DNA of 6,129 nt. Source: Candidatus Pacearchaeota archaeon (GTDB lineage Archaea; Nanobdellota; Nanobdellia; Pacearchaeales; GW2011-AR1). The stretch is from contig NZCQ01000064.1 of NCBI GenBank assembly GCA_002688335.1, positions 1 to 6,129 of the forward strand, in the 5' to 3' direction. Every line of letters begins with the position of its first letter. The stretch's first letter is position 1. A program made the position numbers and the translations under genes. A model generated the notes under the pieces. The model saw nothing but the letters and a program-made list of their open reading frames with translations. It was not told the origin of the DNA and ran no database searches. This document shows positions 1 to 5,512 of this stretch, piece after piece.

Positions 1-426
1 ATGCAAAAAACAATATTTCACACCATCAATAACGATCTTATAATATTCCTTCAAATCTATATATCTCTTCCTACAAATTGGCTCCAATATGGTATCATGA
101 TTCCCTTTAACAATCATCAACTTAGCACCTCTACTCCTAACTTTCAAGAAATCAAAAAACGAAAGAACTTCTCTCCACTCAATATCAGTTATCTGACTAA
201 ACACATGTTTAACATCTCCCAACAAAACAATACGTTTAACCTTATAATTATTTGAATCAAGATAATCAAACACACCATCCAATTTCTCTTTTATATTATC
301 TATCATCATCCCTGGAAACATCGCCTTTCCATGAAACTGCTCATCATAACCTATATGCAAATCTCCGATTACTAAAGTATCTTTTATCAAAAGACAATCA
401 TGCAGGAACTTAATAGGAGTTTTCAT
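1..426 (-). CDS. Mre11/SbcD-related metallophosphoesterase, archaeal type (3' end cut by the window edge)
   Basis: This reads 142 codons from ATG at 426 and remains open at the left edge, so the C-terminal part is missing. Calcineurin-like phosphoesterase motifs are in order: G-D-L-H at residues 21-24 (D22 and H24 as metal ligands), L-G-D-V-K-H at 69-74, and G-N-H-D at 108-111. The last visible residues, F-L-H at 140-142, are where the family's L-H-G-H metal motif would begin. The pattern matches the archaeal SbcD/Mre11-related family (COG1407-like), predicted two-metal nucleases or phosphodiesterases acting on nucleic acid. Relatives are often neighbours of Lhr helicases; here Lhr is on the same strand about 2 kb upstream. 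The start is uncertain. ATG at 444 is in frame, adds M-F-L-L-N-I, and follows G-G-T-A-G-G by 11 nt. I prefer 426 because it leaves the short N-terminus I expect before the first motif. The preceding gene ends 45 bp upstream. The substrate is unknown. Confidence 0.88.
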   Translation of the reverse strand, partial: MKTPIKFLHDCLLIKDTLVIGDLHIGYDEQFHGKAMFPGMMIDNIKEKLDGVFDYLDSNNYKVKRIVLLGDVKHVFSQITDIEWREVLSFFDFLKVRSRGAKLMIVKGNHDTILEPICRKRYIDLKEYYKIVIDGVKYCFLH

Positions 427-471
427 AATATTTAGTAAAAACATCCCTTTAAATTCCTACCTATATGTAAA

Positions 472-729
472 TTAATATTTAAATTTTTCAGAAAAAACTT
501 CATGATCAATAAAATAAGGAACCCTTCTTCCCCTTCTATTATGTCCATCAACCGGTGCCTCATTTTCTGACATTGCTTCATCTATAGAGAAGACTCTAAT
601 TTCCCTATACACTCCTCCATCCTGAACTTCTCCCCAAATTCTACGGCTCCTCGGATCAATGGAGAATCCAAGTGTATTCCTACCTATTATCTTTTCCACC
701 ATTTGATCCAATTTTCTTGCTACTTGCAT
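472..729 (-). CDS. Unrecognised 85-residue protein, third gene of the three-gene block
   Basis: I do not recognise this protein. From ATG at 729 it is 85 residues, soluble, with no signal peptide or membrane segment. It opens with a probable helix (residues 1-16, M-Q-V-A-R-K-L-D-Q-M-V-E-K-I-I-G). A middle rich in R, G, W and V (I-D-P-R-S-R-R-I-W-G-E-V-Q-D-G-G) suggests beta structure. A basic patch N-R-R-G-R-R-V-P follows near residues 64-71, then an aromatic, charged tail. The arginine patch could contact nucleic acid, but that is a guess. The frame is also open upstream to GTG at 744. I chose ATG 729 because A-G-G-T-G-A-G-G-G-G lies just upstream as a good ribosome binding site, and because it starts 1 nt after the previous gene's stop, which suggests translational coupling. 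Its reality rests on tight packing and shared strand, not on homology. Confidence 0.72.
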   Translation of the reverse strand: MQVARKLDQMVEKIIGRNTLGFSIDPRSRRIWGEVQDGGVYREIRVFSIDEAMSENEAPVDGHNRRGRRVPYFIDHEVFSEKFKY

Positions 730-730
730 C

Positions 731-1015
731 TTATATCCCCTCACCTAAATATGAGGGTTCTTTCCCCTCAGATTCTATGGCCTCTTCATAAAGTTTTAAG
801 ATATCTATGCCTGTTGTTGGATGACCTATTCCATTACCAGTTATACCAATTATAAGATTACAATTTTCCACTAATGTTCTACATCCGATTCTTTCTCTAA
901 CCTCCTCTTTTGATAAATTTGTTGAGTATTTTTCGTTTAATTCTGGGAGAGCACATTCTATTTCTAGCTCAATAGTATTTACAGTTATATGGTATAGGTG
1001 TGTATTCAATGGCAT
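731..1015 (-). CDS. Unrecognised 94-residue protein, second gene of the three-gene block
   Basis: I do not recognise this protein. It is 94 residues from ATG at 1015, 9 nt after the stop of the 195-codon gene, and it ends in TAA 1 nt before the next start. The first half alternates hydrophobic and polar residues (H-L-Y-H-I-T-V-N-T-I-E-L-E-I-E-C), consistent with a long beta strand. A charged helical stretch follows (N-L-S-K-E-E-V-R-E-R-I at about residues 33-43). A hydrophobic glycine-rich loop comes next (N-L-I-I-G-I-T-G-N-G-I-G-H-P-T-T-G at about 53-69), then a final acidic helix (I-D-I-L-K-L-Y-E-E-A-I-E-S-E-G-K). The glycine-rich loop resembles a ligand-binding turn but matches no P-loop or Rossmann consensus. 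No internal methionine competes as a start, and the ribosome binding site is weak (G-A-G-A-T), so coupling to the upstream gene is likely. Confidence 0.72.
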   Translation of the reverse strand: MPLNTHLYHITVNTIELEIECALPELNEKYSTNLSKEEVRERIGCRTLVENCNLIIGITGNGIGHPTTGIDILKLYEEAIESEGKEPSYLGEGI

Positions 1016-1024
1016 TTACTTATC

Positions 1025-1612
1025 TCAATCTATGACTGATTCCTCAAGCTTATCAATTAATTTTTTTCTAAATTCAATAAATTCAGGTTTATCAGGAGAA
1101 TGATTTGGTAAGTATACATATACGCCATTACTCAATGCCAACTTTTTAAACCCTTTAAATAAATAAGCAGGAGCATATTCAGATTGCTTCAGGATACTTC
1201 CACCAAAATATGTACAACTATTTCTATGCAATAAATTCCTATCAGGTCCAAGACCACTATCCACATGGCTACGGTCAATTGGTCCAGTTAAGTCTAACCA
1301 GGCTCTGGTTTCATCATTAGGAAAACCACAATTTACAGTCCCAAACAGGGGAATAGCATCCCAAATATTAACTACCTTTGGATCATAGTCTCTTATCTTC
1401 CTATAAATATCTTTTTCCAGCCTATTTGATATGTTTCTAATTGAAAATTCTTCATCTATTACACTATAATTATCTGCAAGGCGAAAGAAACTAATTCTAT
1501 TAATTATATCATCTATTGGTATCGCCAAAGCTTCATAATCAGTCGGAGTCTCAACCATCTTTGGTAGACCAGTTCTCTCTGGATGCACATGTATTATTTT
1601 TGCTTTTACCAT
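1025..1612 (-). CDS. Unrecognised 195-residue protein, first gene of the three-gene block
   Basis: I do not recognise this protein. ATG at 1612 follows the ribosome binding site G-A-G-G-T-G with 5 nt of spacing, which fixes the start well. The protein is soluble, mixed alpha/beta, with no signal peptide or membrane span. A charged region (residues 52-79, with N-R-L-E-K-D-I-Y-R-K-I-R-D-Y-D) looks helical. The segment from 91 to 140 is rich in residues typical of active or metal sites: C95, W105, D107, H116, D118, D124, H129, C133. It is followed by Y-F-G-G and then V-Y-V-Y-L-P-N-H (164-171). It ends in an amphipathic basic helix (F-R-K-K-L-I-D-K-L-E-E). The concentration of Cys, His and Asp hints at an enzyme or metal site, which is inference only. 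It is divergent from the TrmB-like gene 58 bp away and heads the transcript continuing into the 94- and 85-codon genes. Confidence 0.78.
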   Translation of the reverse strand: MVKAKIIHVHPERTGLPKMVETPTDYEALAIPIDDIINRISFFRLADNYSVIDEEFSIRNISNRLEKDIYRKIRDYDPKVVNIWDAIPLFGTVNCGFPNDETRAWLDLTGPIDRSHVDSGLGPDRNLLHRNSCTYFGGSILKQSEYAPAYLFKGFKKLALSNGVYVYLPNHSPDKPEFIEFRKKLIDKLEESVID

Positions 1613-1617
1613 AAATA

Positions 1618-1623
1618 CACCTC
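1618..1623 (-). promoter_or_regulatory. Ribosome binding site GAGGTG for the 195-codon gene
   Basis: On the minus strand G-A-G-G-T-G is followed by five A/T-rich bases and then ATG at 1612. It matches the complement of the archaeal 16S 3' end, at optimal spacing. It fixes the start codon and implies that this transcript has a leader, so its transcription start should lie to the right of 1623. That argues against the TATA-like box at 1633-1645 serving this gene as a leaderless promoter. Confidence 0.7.
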
Positions 1624-1632
1624 AAAATAACA

Positions 1633-1645
1633 ATATTTAAATATA
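1633..1645 (+). promoter_or_regulatory. TATA-like box of the TrmB-like regulator gene
   Basis: A-T-A-T-T-T-A-A-A-T-A-T-A resembles an archaeal TATA box, preceded by an A-rich stretch that could serve as a BRE. Its centre near 1638.5 predicts a transcription start around 1665, about 6 nt before the ATG at 1671, so a nearly leaderless mRNA; no ribosome binding site is present there. The inner 12 bases (1633-1644) form a perfect palindrome, so the box could be read in either direction. Confidence 0.6.
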
Positions 1646-1648
1646 ACC

Positions 1649-1668
1649 TACTACTAAAAATAGTAGTA
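1649..1668. promoter_or_regulatory. Perfect 8-bp inverted repeat, probable TrmB-type operator
   Basis: T-A-C-T-A-C-T-A (1649-1656), spacer A-A-A-A, then T-A-G-T-A-G-T-A (1661-1668): a perfect dyad. It lies between the TATA-like box and the ATG of the TrmB-like gene and covers the predicted plus-strand transcription start. TrmB-family proteins bind palindromes through paired winged helices and commonly regulate their own and adjacent genes, so autoregulation is likely. On the minus strand the centre reads C-T-A-T-T-T-T-T-A-G, which could itself be the TATA element for the three-gene block. Binding would then silence both directions. Confidence 0.6.
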
Positions 1669-1670
1669 AT

Positions 1671-2432
1671 ATGAATGAAATATTAGGTTCACTAGAAGAA
1701 ATTGGATTCACAGAAAAAGAAGCCAAAACATACATAGCATTGCTACAATTAAAAGAAGCAAAAACTGGAGTAATATGCAAAAAAACAGATATTCCCAGCT
1801 CTCATATCTATAATATATTAGACTCACTTATAGAAAAAGGAGTTGTAAGCTATAAGGTAATAAACAATGTAAAGATTTTCATCCCAAATAAACCAGAAGC
1901 ACTAAACACAATTTACCTTAAAAAACAAGAAGATCTGGAAGAACAAAGGAAAAAAATAAAAGATTCCATAAAAAAACTTAAACCAATATCCTTAAACACA
2001 GAATCTTTATCAGATTACAAATATTTTGAAGGAATATCTGGATTCAGAGCCATGTGGCTAGAAATTGATGAACTTTTAAAACCAAATTCAGAAATGATAA
2101 TCCTAGTCTCTAACACAGAGGCCTGGGAAAAAGTAAACCCTTTTTATTTAGAACACCACAAAAAGAGAGTAAAAAATAAAGTCTTTGAAAGAATGATCAT
2201 CCCAAAAGGAAAAATGGCAGAAAAAATGGCTAAGCAAAGAAAAAAGATAGGCTTATTTGAACCAAGATATTTAGATATAGATAACGAAGCCGAATTCGCA
2301 GTATTTGGCAACACACTAATGATACAATACTCTGGAGAAAAAGTTCCAAGGGGGTTTCTCATCAATGATCCAACATTCGCAAAATCCTTCTTAAGTCTAT
2401 TTAATATATTATGGAAGGTTGCAAAACCCTAA
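1671..2432 (+). CDS. TrmB-family transcriptional regulator
   Basis: A 253-residue protein with the TrmB layout. An N-terminal winged helix spans about residues 3-72: L-E-E-I-G-F-T-E-K-E-A-K-T-Y-I-A-L-L opens it, P-S-S-H-I-Y-N-I-L-D-S-L-I-E-K-G is the recognition-helix region, and V-V-S-Y-K-V begins the wing. A charged coiled-coil linker follows at about 79-106, probably for dimerisation. The C-terminal effector-type domain (about 115-253) begins Y-F-E-G-I-S-G-F-R-A-M-W and includes H-H-K-K-R-V and R-M-I-I-P, resembling the PLD-like sensor domain of archaeal TrmB proteins without an evident catalytic H-K-D set. The ligand cannot be predicted; sugar binding, known for some TrmB members, should not be assumed. 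The gene is divergent from the unknown three-gene block, and its TAA overlaps the TAG of the convergent helicase gene. It is A-rich with AAA and GAA codons. The likely role is local control of itself and the block. Confidence 0.9.
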   Translation: MNEILGSLEEIGFTEKEAKTYIALLQLKEAKTGVICKKTDIPSSHIYNILDSLIEKGVVSYKVINNVKIFIPNKPEALNTIYLKKQEDLEEQRKKIKDSIKKLKPISLNTESLSDYKYFEGISGFRAMWLEIDELLKPNSEMIILVSNTEAWEKVNPFYLEHHKKRVKNKVFERMIIPKGKMAEKMAKQRKKIGLFEPRYLDIDNEAEFAVFGNTLMIQYSGEKVPRGFLINDPTFAKSFLSLFNILWKVAKP

Positions 2433-5023
2433 CCCTCACCTATTTCTTTTATTACTTCCTCATGCATCCTCTTCAAAAACTTCAACTTATCTTCCATCTT
2501 CAACAAATCACTATACCCTTGCATAACTAAATTCAACGCAAAAGGACTTGGCAACTTAGTATGAATATGATCTAATTTTACCTTACCATCCTTTATCCAG
2601 CCCAAAACCATCTTAGCATTCTCAATATCCATCAAATCTTCCAAAACCTCCCTCCTAGCCTCCTTTAATATCGGAAAATCTCTACTTATCTTATTAATCG
2701 CACTAAGCAAAAAGAAGCTATTCATTTGCTGCTTACCAACCGATTTAGATCTACCTTTATAATTTCTAAGAATCATCAAACTCCTAGCCGCACAATGTCT
2801 AAACCTTCTCTTCAATACCTCCGTCTTCGAAATAGCCTCCTCCAAGGCCTCCTGCAAATTATCAACAGTAAGAACATTCATAGCTTCATCAACTGGCAAA
2901 TTATCACCAGCAAAATAAAACCCATTATCATTTATCCCAATCTCAATATCTCTTCCAACCTTATGCCCCATCAACAATCCAATTGCTCTAGACAAAGCAT
3001 CATTCACCCTTCTACCATACAAACTATGGAAAATAACATAGTTCTTCTCACCTTTATAATGTTCAACTAAAATCCTATCACTACTAGGAATCTTAGCAAA
3101 CTTATATTGCTCATAAAAATAATTATATATCGATTTGGCAGCACCATCACCAAGATAACAATGCTCTTTAATGAATTTAACTATTTCAGCTTTCTTCATC
3201 TTTTTATCCATCCTATCATTAACCATCTTCCTAAACTTCCCAATCTCAATAGCACTATCAAATGAAAGTGGCATCTGTTCCGAAAACCAACTAGGAATCG
3301 TAGGATTCCTTCTAATGCCATCTTTAACATAAGCTTTCATTCCTCTAGTATACAAAAACTGATACTTCTTTCCACCCAAAACAAAAACATCTCCAGGTTT
3401 CATCTTCTCTAAAAATGGCTCATCTACCATTCCAACTCTACTTCCCTTCCTTTCTCCTTGCCCAATTTCAACAGTGACAAAACTCTCTTCAGGTATCGTC
3501 CCAATGTTAGTCATATAGATAACCCTGGCCATCATACCCCTCTTACCTAATTGCTTAGTCTCCTTATCATACCATATCTTAGCATAAACATTTCTATGCT
3601 CCAATGCATACTCTCCAGATAAATAACTAATCACTGACATAAAATCTTCCTTACCCAATCCACTATAACAATAACTCTTCTTAATCATCTTAAACATTTC
3701 ATCAATATCCCAGATCTTCTGAATACACATACCATAAATCTGCTGACTCAAAACATCCAAACAATTCCTCGGAATATGGATTTTATCAATCCTCTTCTCA
3801 ACACATTCTTTATTCAAAATACTACACTCAACCAAATCATCTCTATCCAACACCAAAAATCTACCTTTGCTAACATCATGTAACTTATGACCAGCTCTAC
3901 CAATTCTCTGTAAGGCTCTAGCACTGCCCTTAGGACTCCCTAACAAGACAACAAGATCAATATAACCTATATCAATACCCAACTCCAAACTACTCGAAGT
4001 AACCACAACTTTCAACTCACCATTTCGAAGCTTCTCCTCAATCTCAAATCTATGCTCCTTACTAAGAGAAGAATGATGAGCACCAATATTCTCAACATAA
4101 TTCTCTGGAAACATATCCTTCAAATGATTAATAACCCTTTCAGTCCCAGCACGAGTATTAGTAAAAACAACAGTAGTCTTATGATCTTGAATCAATTTAT
4201 CTAATAAACCATACATCGAATTATACATTTCATTACTATCAATATTAATCAAATCTTTAACTCCAGTAAGAACCTTAACATCAGTAACCTTCGAAGCCTT
4301 AACTTCAGAAATCAAACAATCCCTGCCCATCCCAACCAAAAAATTAGCAATCTTATCTATCGGAGCCACAGTAGCACTCAAACCTATCCTAACTGGAGTA
4401 ATACTACTCAATTCCTCTAACCTTTCAAGACTAATACTAAGATAAACTCCCCGTTTATTATCAAGAGAATGAATCTCATCAACAATAACAAACTCAACGT
4501 TACCAAACAGCTCAATAAATTTCTTTGTCGTAAGAACTATAGCCAAACTTTCAGGAGTCGTTATAAATATATGCGGGGGATTTTTTAACATCTTAGACTT
4601 TTCATAAGGGGTCGTATCCCCAGTACGTAAACCAACTCGTATCTTCTGCAACTCAATGCCCTTCGATTTAGCAAGCTCATTTATCTCAGCAAGTGGACGC
4701 TCAAGATTAACAAATATATCATTATTCAATGCCTTCAATGGCGAACTATATATACAATAGACCTTATCCTCTAACTCATTCTTTTTAGCCAAACTAACCA
4801 AATAATTCAATATACTCAAGAAACTAGTAAGTGTCTTACCACTTCCAGTACTAGCAGATATAAGGATATTCTTCCTTTCATGAATATTCATTACACCATG
4901 TAACTGGCTATCAGAGAACTTCTCAAACTTATCAAAGAACCATTCCCTAACCAACGGATCCAGAATTCCCATTAGCTTTTTCTCATCTCTAATTTCAGTC
5001 CTCGGATATATTTGTTTCTCCAT
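2429..5023 (-). CDS. lhr: Lhr-type (Lhr-core) superfamily 2 DEIH-box ATP-dependent helicase
   Basis: An 864-residue helicase with the full superfamily 2 motif set. A probable Q motif (F-S-D-S-Q, Q40) leads. Walker A A-S-T-G-S-G-K-T is at 57-64, Ia S-S-P-L-K-A-L at 93-99, Lhr-like G-L-R-T-G-D-T at 131-137, and T-T-P-E-S-L at 155-160. Walker B D-E-I-H is at 182-185, motif III S-A-T at 216-218, and motif IV V-V-F-T-N-T-R at 285-291. Motif V T-S-S-S-L-E-L-G-I-D-I-G is at 342-353 and motif VI Q-R-I-G-R-A-G-H at 372-379. The remainder matches the winged-helix and Lhr C-terminal core; I-P-S-W-F-S-E near 576-582 holds a Trp that may correspond to the DNA-contacting Trp of bacterial Lhr. It ends at core length, without the long extension of bacterial Lhr. 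Lhr proteins are 3'-to-5' translocases acting in DNA repair or recombination. The ATG follows G-A-G-A-G-G-G at 8 nt spacing. Confidence 0.96.
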   Translation of the reverse strand: MEKQIYPRTEIRDEKKLMGILDPLVREWFFDKFEKFSDSQLHGVMNIHERKNILISASTGSGKTLTSFLSILNYLVSLAKKNELEDKVYCIYSSPLKALNNDIFVNLERPLAEINELAKSKGIELQKIRVGLRTGDTTPYEKSKMLKNPPHIFITTPESLAIVLTTKKFIELFGNVEFVIVDEIHSLDNKRGVYLSISLERLEELSSITPVRIGLSATVAPIDKIANFLVGMGRDCLISEVKASKVTDVKVLTGVKDLINIDSNEMYNSMYGLLDKLIQDHKTTVVFTNTRAGTERVINHLKDMFPENYVENIGAHHSSLSKEHRFEIEEKLRNGELKVVVTSSSLELGIDIGYIDLVVLLGSPKGSARALQRIGRAGHKLHDVSKGRFLVLDRDDLVECSILNKECVEKRIDKIHIPRNCLDVLSQQIYGMCIQKIWDIDEMFKMIKKSYCYSGLGKEDFMSVISYLSGEYALEHRNVYAKIWYDKETKQLGKRGMMARVIYMTNIGTIPEESFVTVEIGQGERKGSRVGMVDEPFLEKMKPGDVFVLGGKKYQFLYTRGMKAYVKDGIRRNPTIPSWFSEQMPLSFDSAIEIGKFRKMVNDRMDKKMKKAEIVKFIKEHCYLGDGAAKSIYNYFYEQYKFAKIPSSDRILVEHYKGEKNYVIFHSLYGRRVNDALSRAIGLLMGHKVGRDIEIGINDNGFYFAGDNLPVDEAMNVLTVDNLQEALEEAISKTEVLKRRFRHCAARSLMILRNYKGRSKSVGKQQMNSFFLLSAINKISRDFPILKEARREVLEDLMDIENAKMVLGWIKDGKVKLDHIHTKLPSPFALNLVMQGYSDLLKMEDKLKFLKRMHEEVIKEIGEG

Positions 5024-5031
5024 AATACAAA

Positions 5032-5038
5032 CCCTCTC
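5032..5038 (-). promoter_or_regulatory. Ribosome binding site GAGAGGG for the lhr gene
   Basis: Minus-strand G-A-G-A-G-G-G lies 8 nt before the ATG at 5023 and supports that start. A leadered lhr mRNA therefore has to start right of 5038. Candidate TATA-like elements for it are T-C-T-A-T-A-T-C around 5060-5067, or A-A-T-A-A-A-T-T around 5080-5087. I cannot choose between them. Confidence 0.5.
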
Positions 5039-5051
5039 AAATTTATTTTAG

Positions 5052-5096
5052 GTGACTTTGATATAGAATATTCTGAAGGAATTTATTCAAAGTCAC
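5052..5096. promoter_or_regulatory. Long-armed inverted repeat in the lhr promoter region
   Basis: The perfect 10-bp arms are G-T-G-A-C-T-T-T-G-A (5052-5061) and T-C-A-A-A-G-T-C-A-C (5087-5096), with a 25-bp spacer. The spacer contains its own 10-bp palindrome, A-G-A-A-T-A-T-T-C-T (5065-5074). The arms bracket the likely TATA element of lhr, and arm centres are 35 bp apart. This suits paired operator half-sites or two sites for a looping regulator. A hairpin is possible, but no T-run follows to suggest a terminator. Confidence 0.5.
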
Positions 5097-5099
5097 TCT

Positions 5100-5118
5100 C
5101 AGAAAACAAAGTTTTCTG
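5100..5118. repeat. Short perfect hairpin, 8-bp stem and 3-nt loop
   Basis: C-A-G-A-A-A-A-C (5100-5107), loop A-A-A, then G-T-T-T-T-C-T-G (5111-5118). It begins four bases after the long-armed repeat and six bases before the 20-bp palindrome. No U-rich tail follows on either strand, so a terminator is unlikely; another protein-binding site is possible. Confidence 0.45.
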
Positions 5119-5123
5119 TAGAA

Positions 5124-5143
5124 ATTACTATAATTATAGTAAT
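5124..5143. promoter_or_regulatory. Perfect 20-bp palindrome, possible operator
   Basis: A-T-T-A-C-T-A-T-A-A followed directly by its exact reverse complement T-T-A-T-A-G-T-A-A-T, with no spacer. It is midway between lhr and the small winged-helix gene, about 76 bp before the latter's ATG. It shares the T-A-C-T-A / T-A-G-T-A half-sites of the dyad at 1649-1668, but with a 6-bp rather than 4-bp gap between the inner halves. A dimeric regulator site is the simplest reading. Confidence 0.5.
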
Positions 5144-5188
5144 AAACAATAACAATCCATTTTCTTTTATAAAGCCTTCTATCAACAA

Positions 5189-5197
5189 CTTTAAATT
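5189..5197 (+). promoter_or_regulatory. TATA-like box for the 88-codon winged-helix gene
   Basis: C-T-T-T-A-A-A-T-T centres near 5192.5, about 26 bp before the ATG at 5219, which places transcription initiation on the start codon. No ribosome binding site precedes this ATG, in keeping with a leaderless message. An alternative box, T-T-T-T-A-T-A-A-A at 5165-5173, would give a leader of about 23 nt. Confidence 0.5.
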
Positions 5198-5218
5198 CCA
5201 CCCAATCCTATTAATTAT

Positions 5219-5485
5219 ATGAGAATCAGTGATCAAAAAAAAGAGAAAATAGTAGAACAAATATTACACTATTTATTTCAATCATTCCCAGAAACCCCAT
5301 TCACGGCAAAAATTGCACGAGAAACAGCAAGAGATGAAGAATTCATTAAAAAACTATTATTAGAATTAAAAGAAAAAAACATCGTCGTAGCCATACAAAA
5401 AGATAACAAAGGCAACCAATATTCTAGGAAGATAAAATGGAAATTATCTTCAAGAGTTTACGATCTATACCATTCAAAACAATAA
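5219..5485 (+). CDS. Small winged-helix DNA-binding protein
   Basis: An 88-residue basic, soluble protein of single-domain winged-helix form. Helix 1 is about residues 5-22 (D-Q-K-K-E-K-I-V-E-Q-I-L-H-Y-L-F). Helix 2 is about 28-36 (F-T-A-K-I-A-R-E-T). The recognition helix is about 38-53 (R-D-E-E-F-I-K-K-L-L-L-E-L-K-E-K). A beta wing follows at about 54-75 (I-V-V-A-I-Q-K-D-N-K-G-N-Q-Y-S-R-K-I-K-W-K-L), then a short C-terminal helix. The phrase T-A-K-I-A-R-E-T-A-R-D-E-E-F-I resembles small archaeal MarR-like regulators, and I believe similar proteins occur across DPANN genomes, though no search supports this here. It has no effector domain, so it may be a constitutive repressor or a chromatin-type protein. 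It lies divergent from lhr across the repeat-rich intergenic region, a natural place for its binding sites. The target is unknown. Confidence 0.85.
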   Translation: MRISDQKKEKIVEQILHYLFQSFPETPFTAKIARETARDEEFIKKLLLELKEKNIVVAIQKDNKGNQYSRKIKWKLSSRVYDLYHSKQ

Positions 5486-5501
5486 CCAATATCCATATAT
5501 C

Positions 5502-5512
5502 TTTATATAAAA
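5502..5512 (+). promoter_or_regulatory. TATA-like box for the repeat-containing gene at 5531
   Basis: T-T-T-A-T-A-T-A-A-A-A lies in the 45-bp gap after the winged-helix gene, centred about 24-25 bp before the ATG at 5531. The spacing predicts a leaderless transcript, and no ribosome binding site is visible before that ATG. It suggests the two plus-strand genes are transcribed separately. Confidence 0.55.

Noticed and set aside
1..255. Plus-strand open frame of 84 codons at the left edge
   Set aside because: It is antisense to the metallophosphoesterase, whose minus-strand frame carries clear G-D-L-H, G-D-V-K-H and G-N-H-D motifs. The plus translation is low-complexity with no motif.
730..744. 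GTG start at 744 for the 85-codon gene, adding M-R-G-Y-K
   Set aside because: It would place the start inside the purine-rich A-G-G-T-G-A-G-G-G-G sequence that serves as a ribosome binding site for ATG at 729.
472..1612. Three-gene block as a toxin-antitoxin or defence module
   Set aside because: The small size, overlap and regulator would fit, but no toxin, nuclease, antitoxin or defence motif is visible, so naming such a function would be invention.
2144..2365. Minus-strand open frame of 73 codons, with a hydrophobic stretch
   Set aside because: It is antisense to the TrmB-like gene's C-terminal domain; the hydrophobicity is a by-product of complementing Lys and Glu codons.
2726..3070. 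Plus-strand open frame of 114 codons
   Set aside because: It lies wholly inside the lhr gene on the opposite strand; its Ser, Asn and Ile-rich translation reflects the A/C-rich strand and has no independent start signal.
5100..5118. Hairpin as an intrinsic terminator
   Set aside because: It lies between divergent genes, where neither transcript ends, and no T-run follows on either strand.
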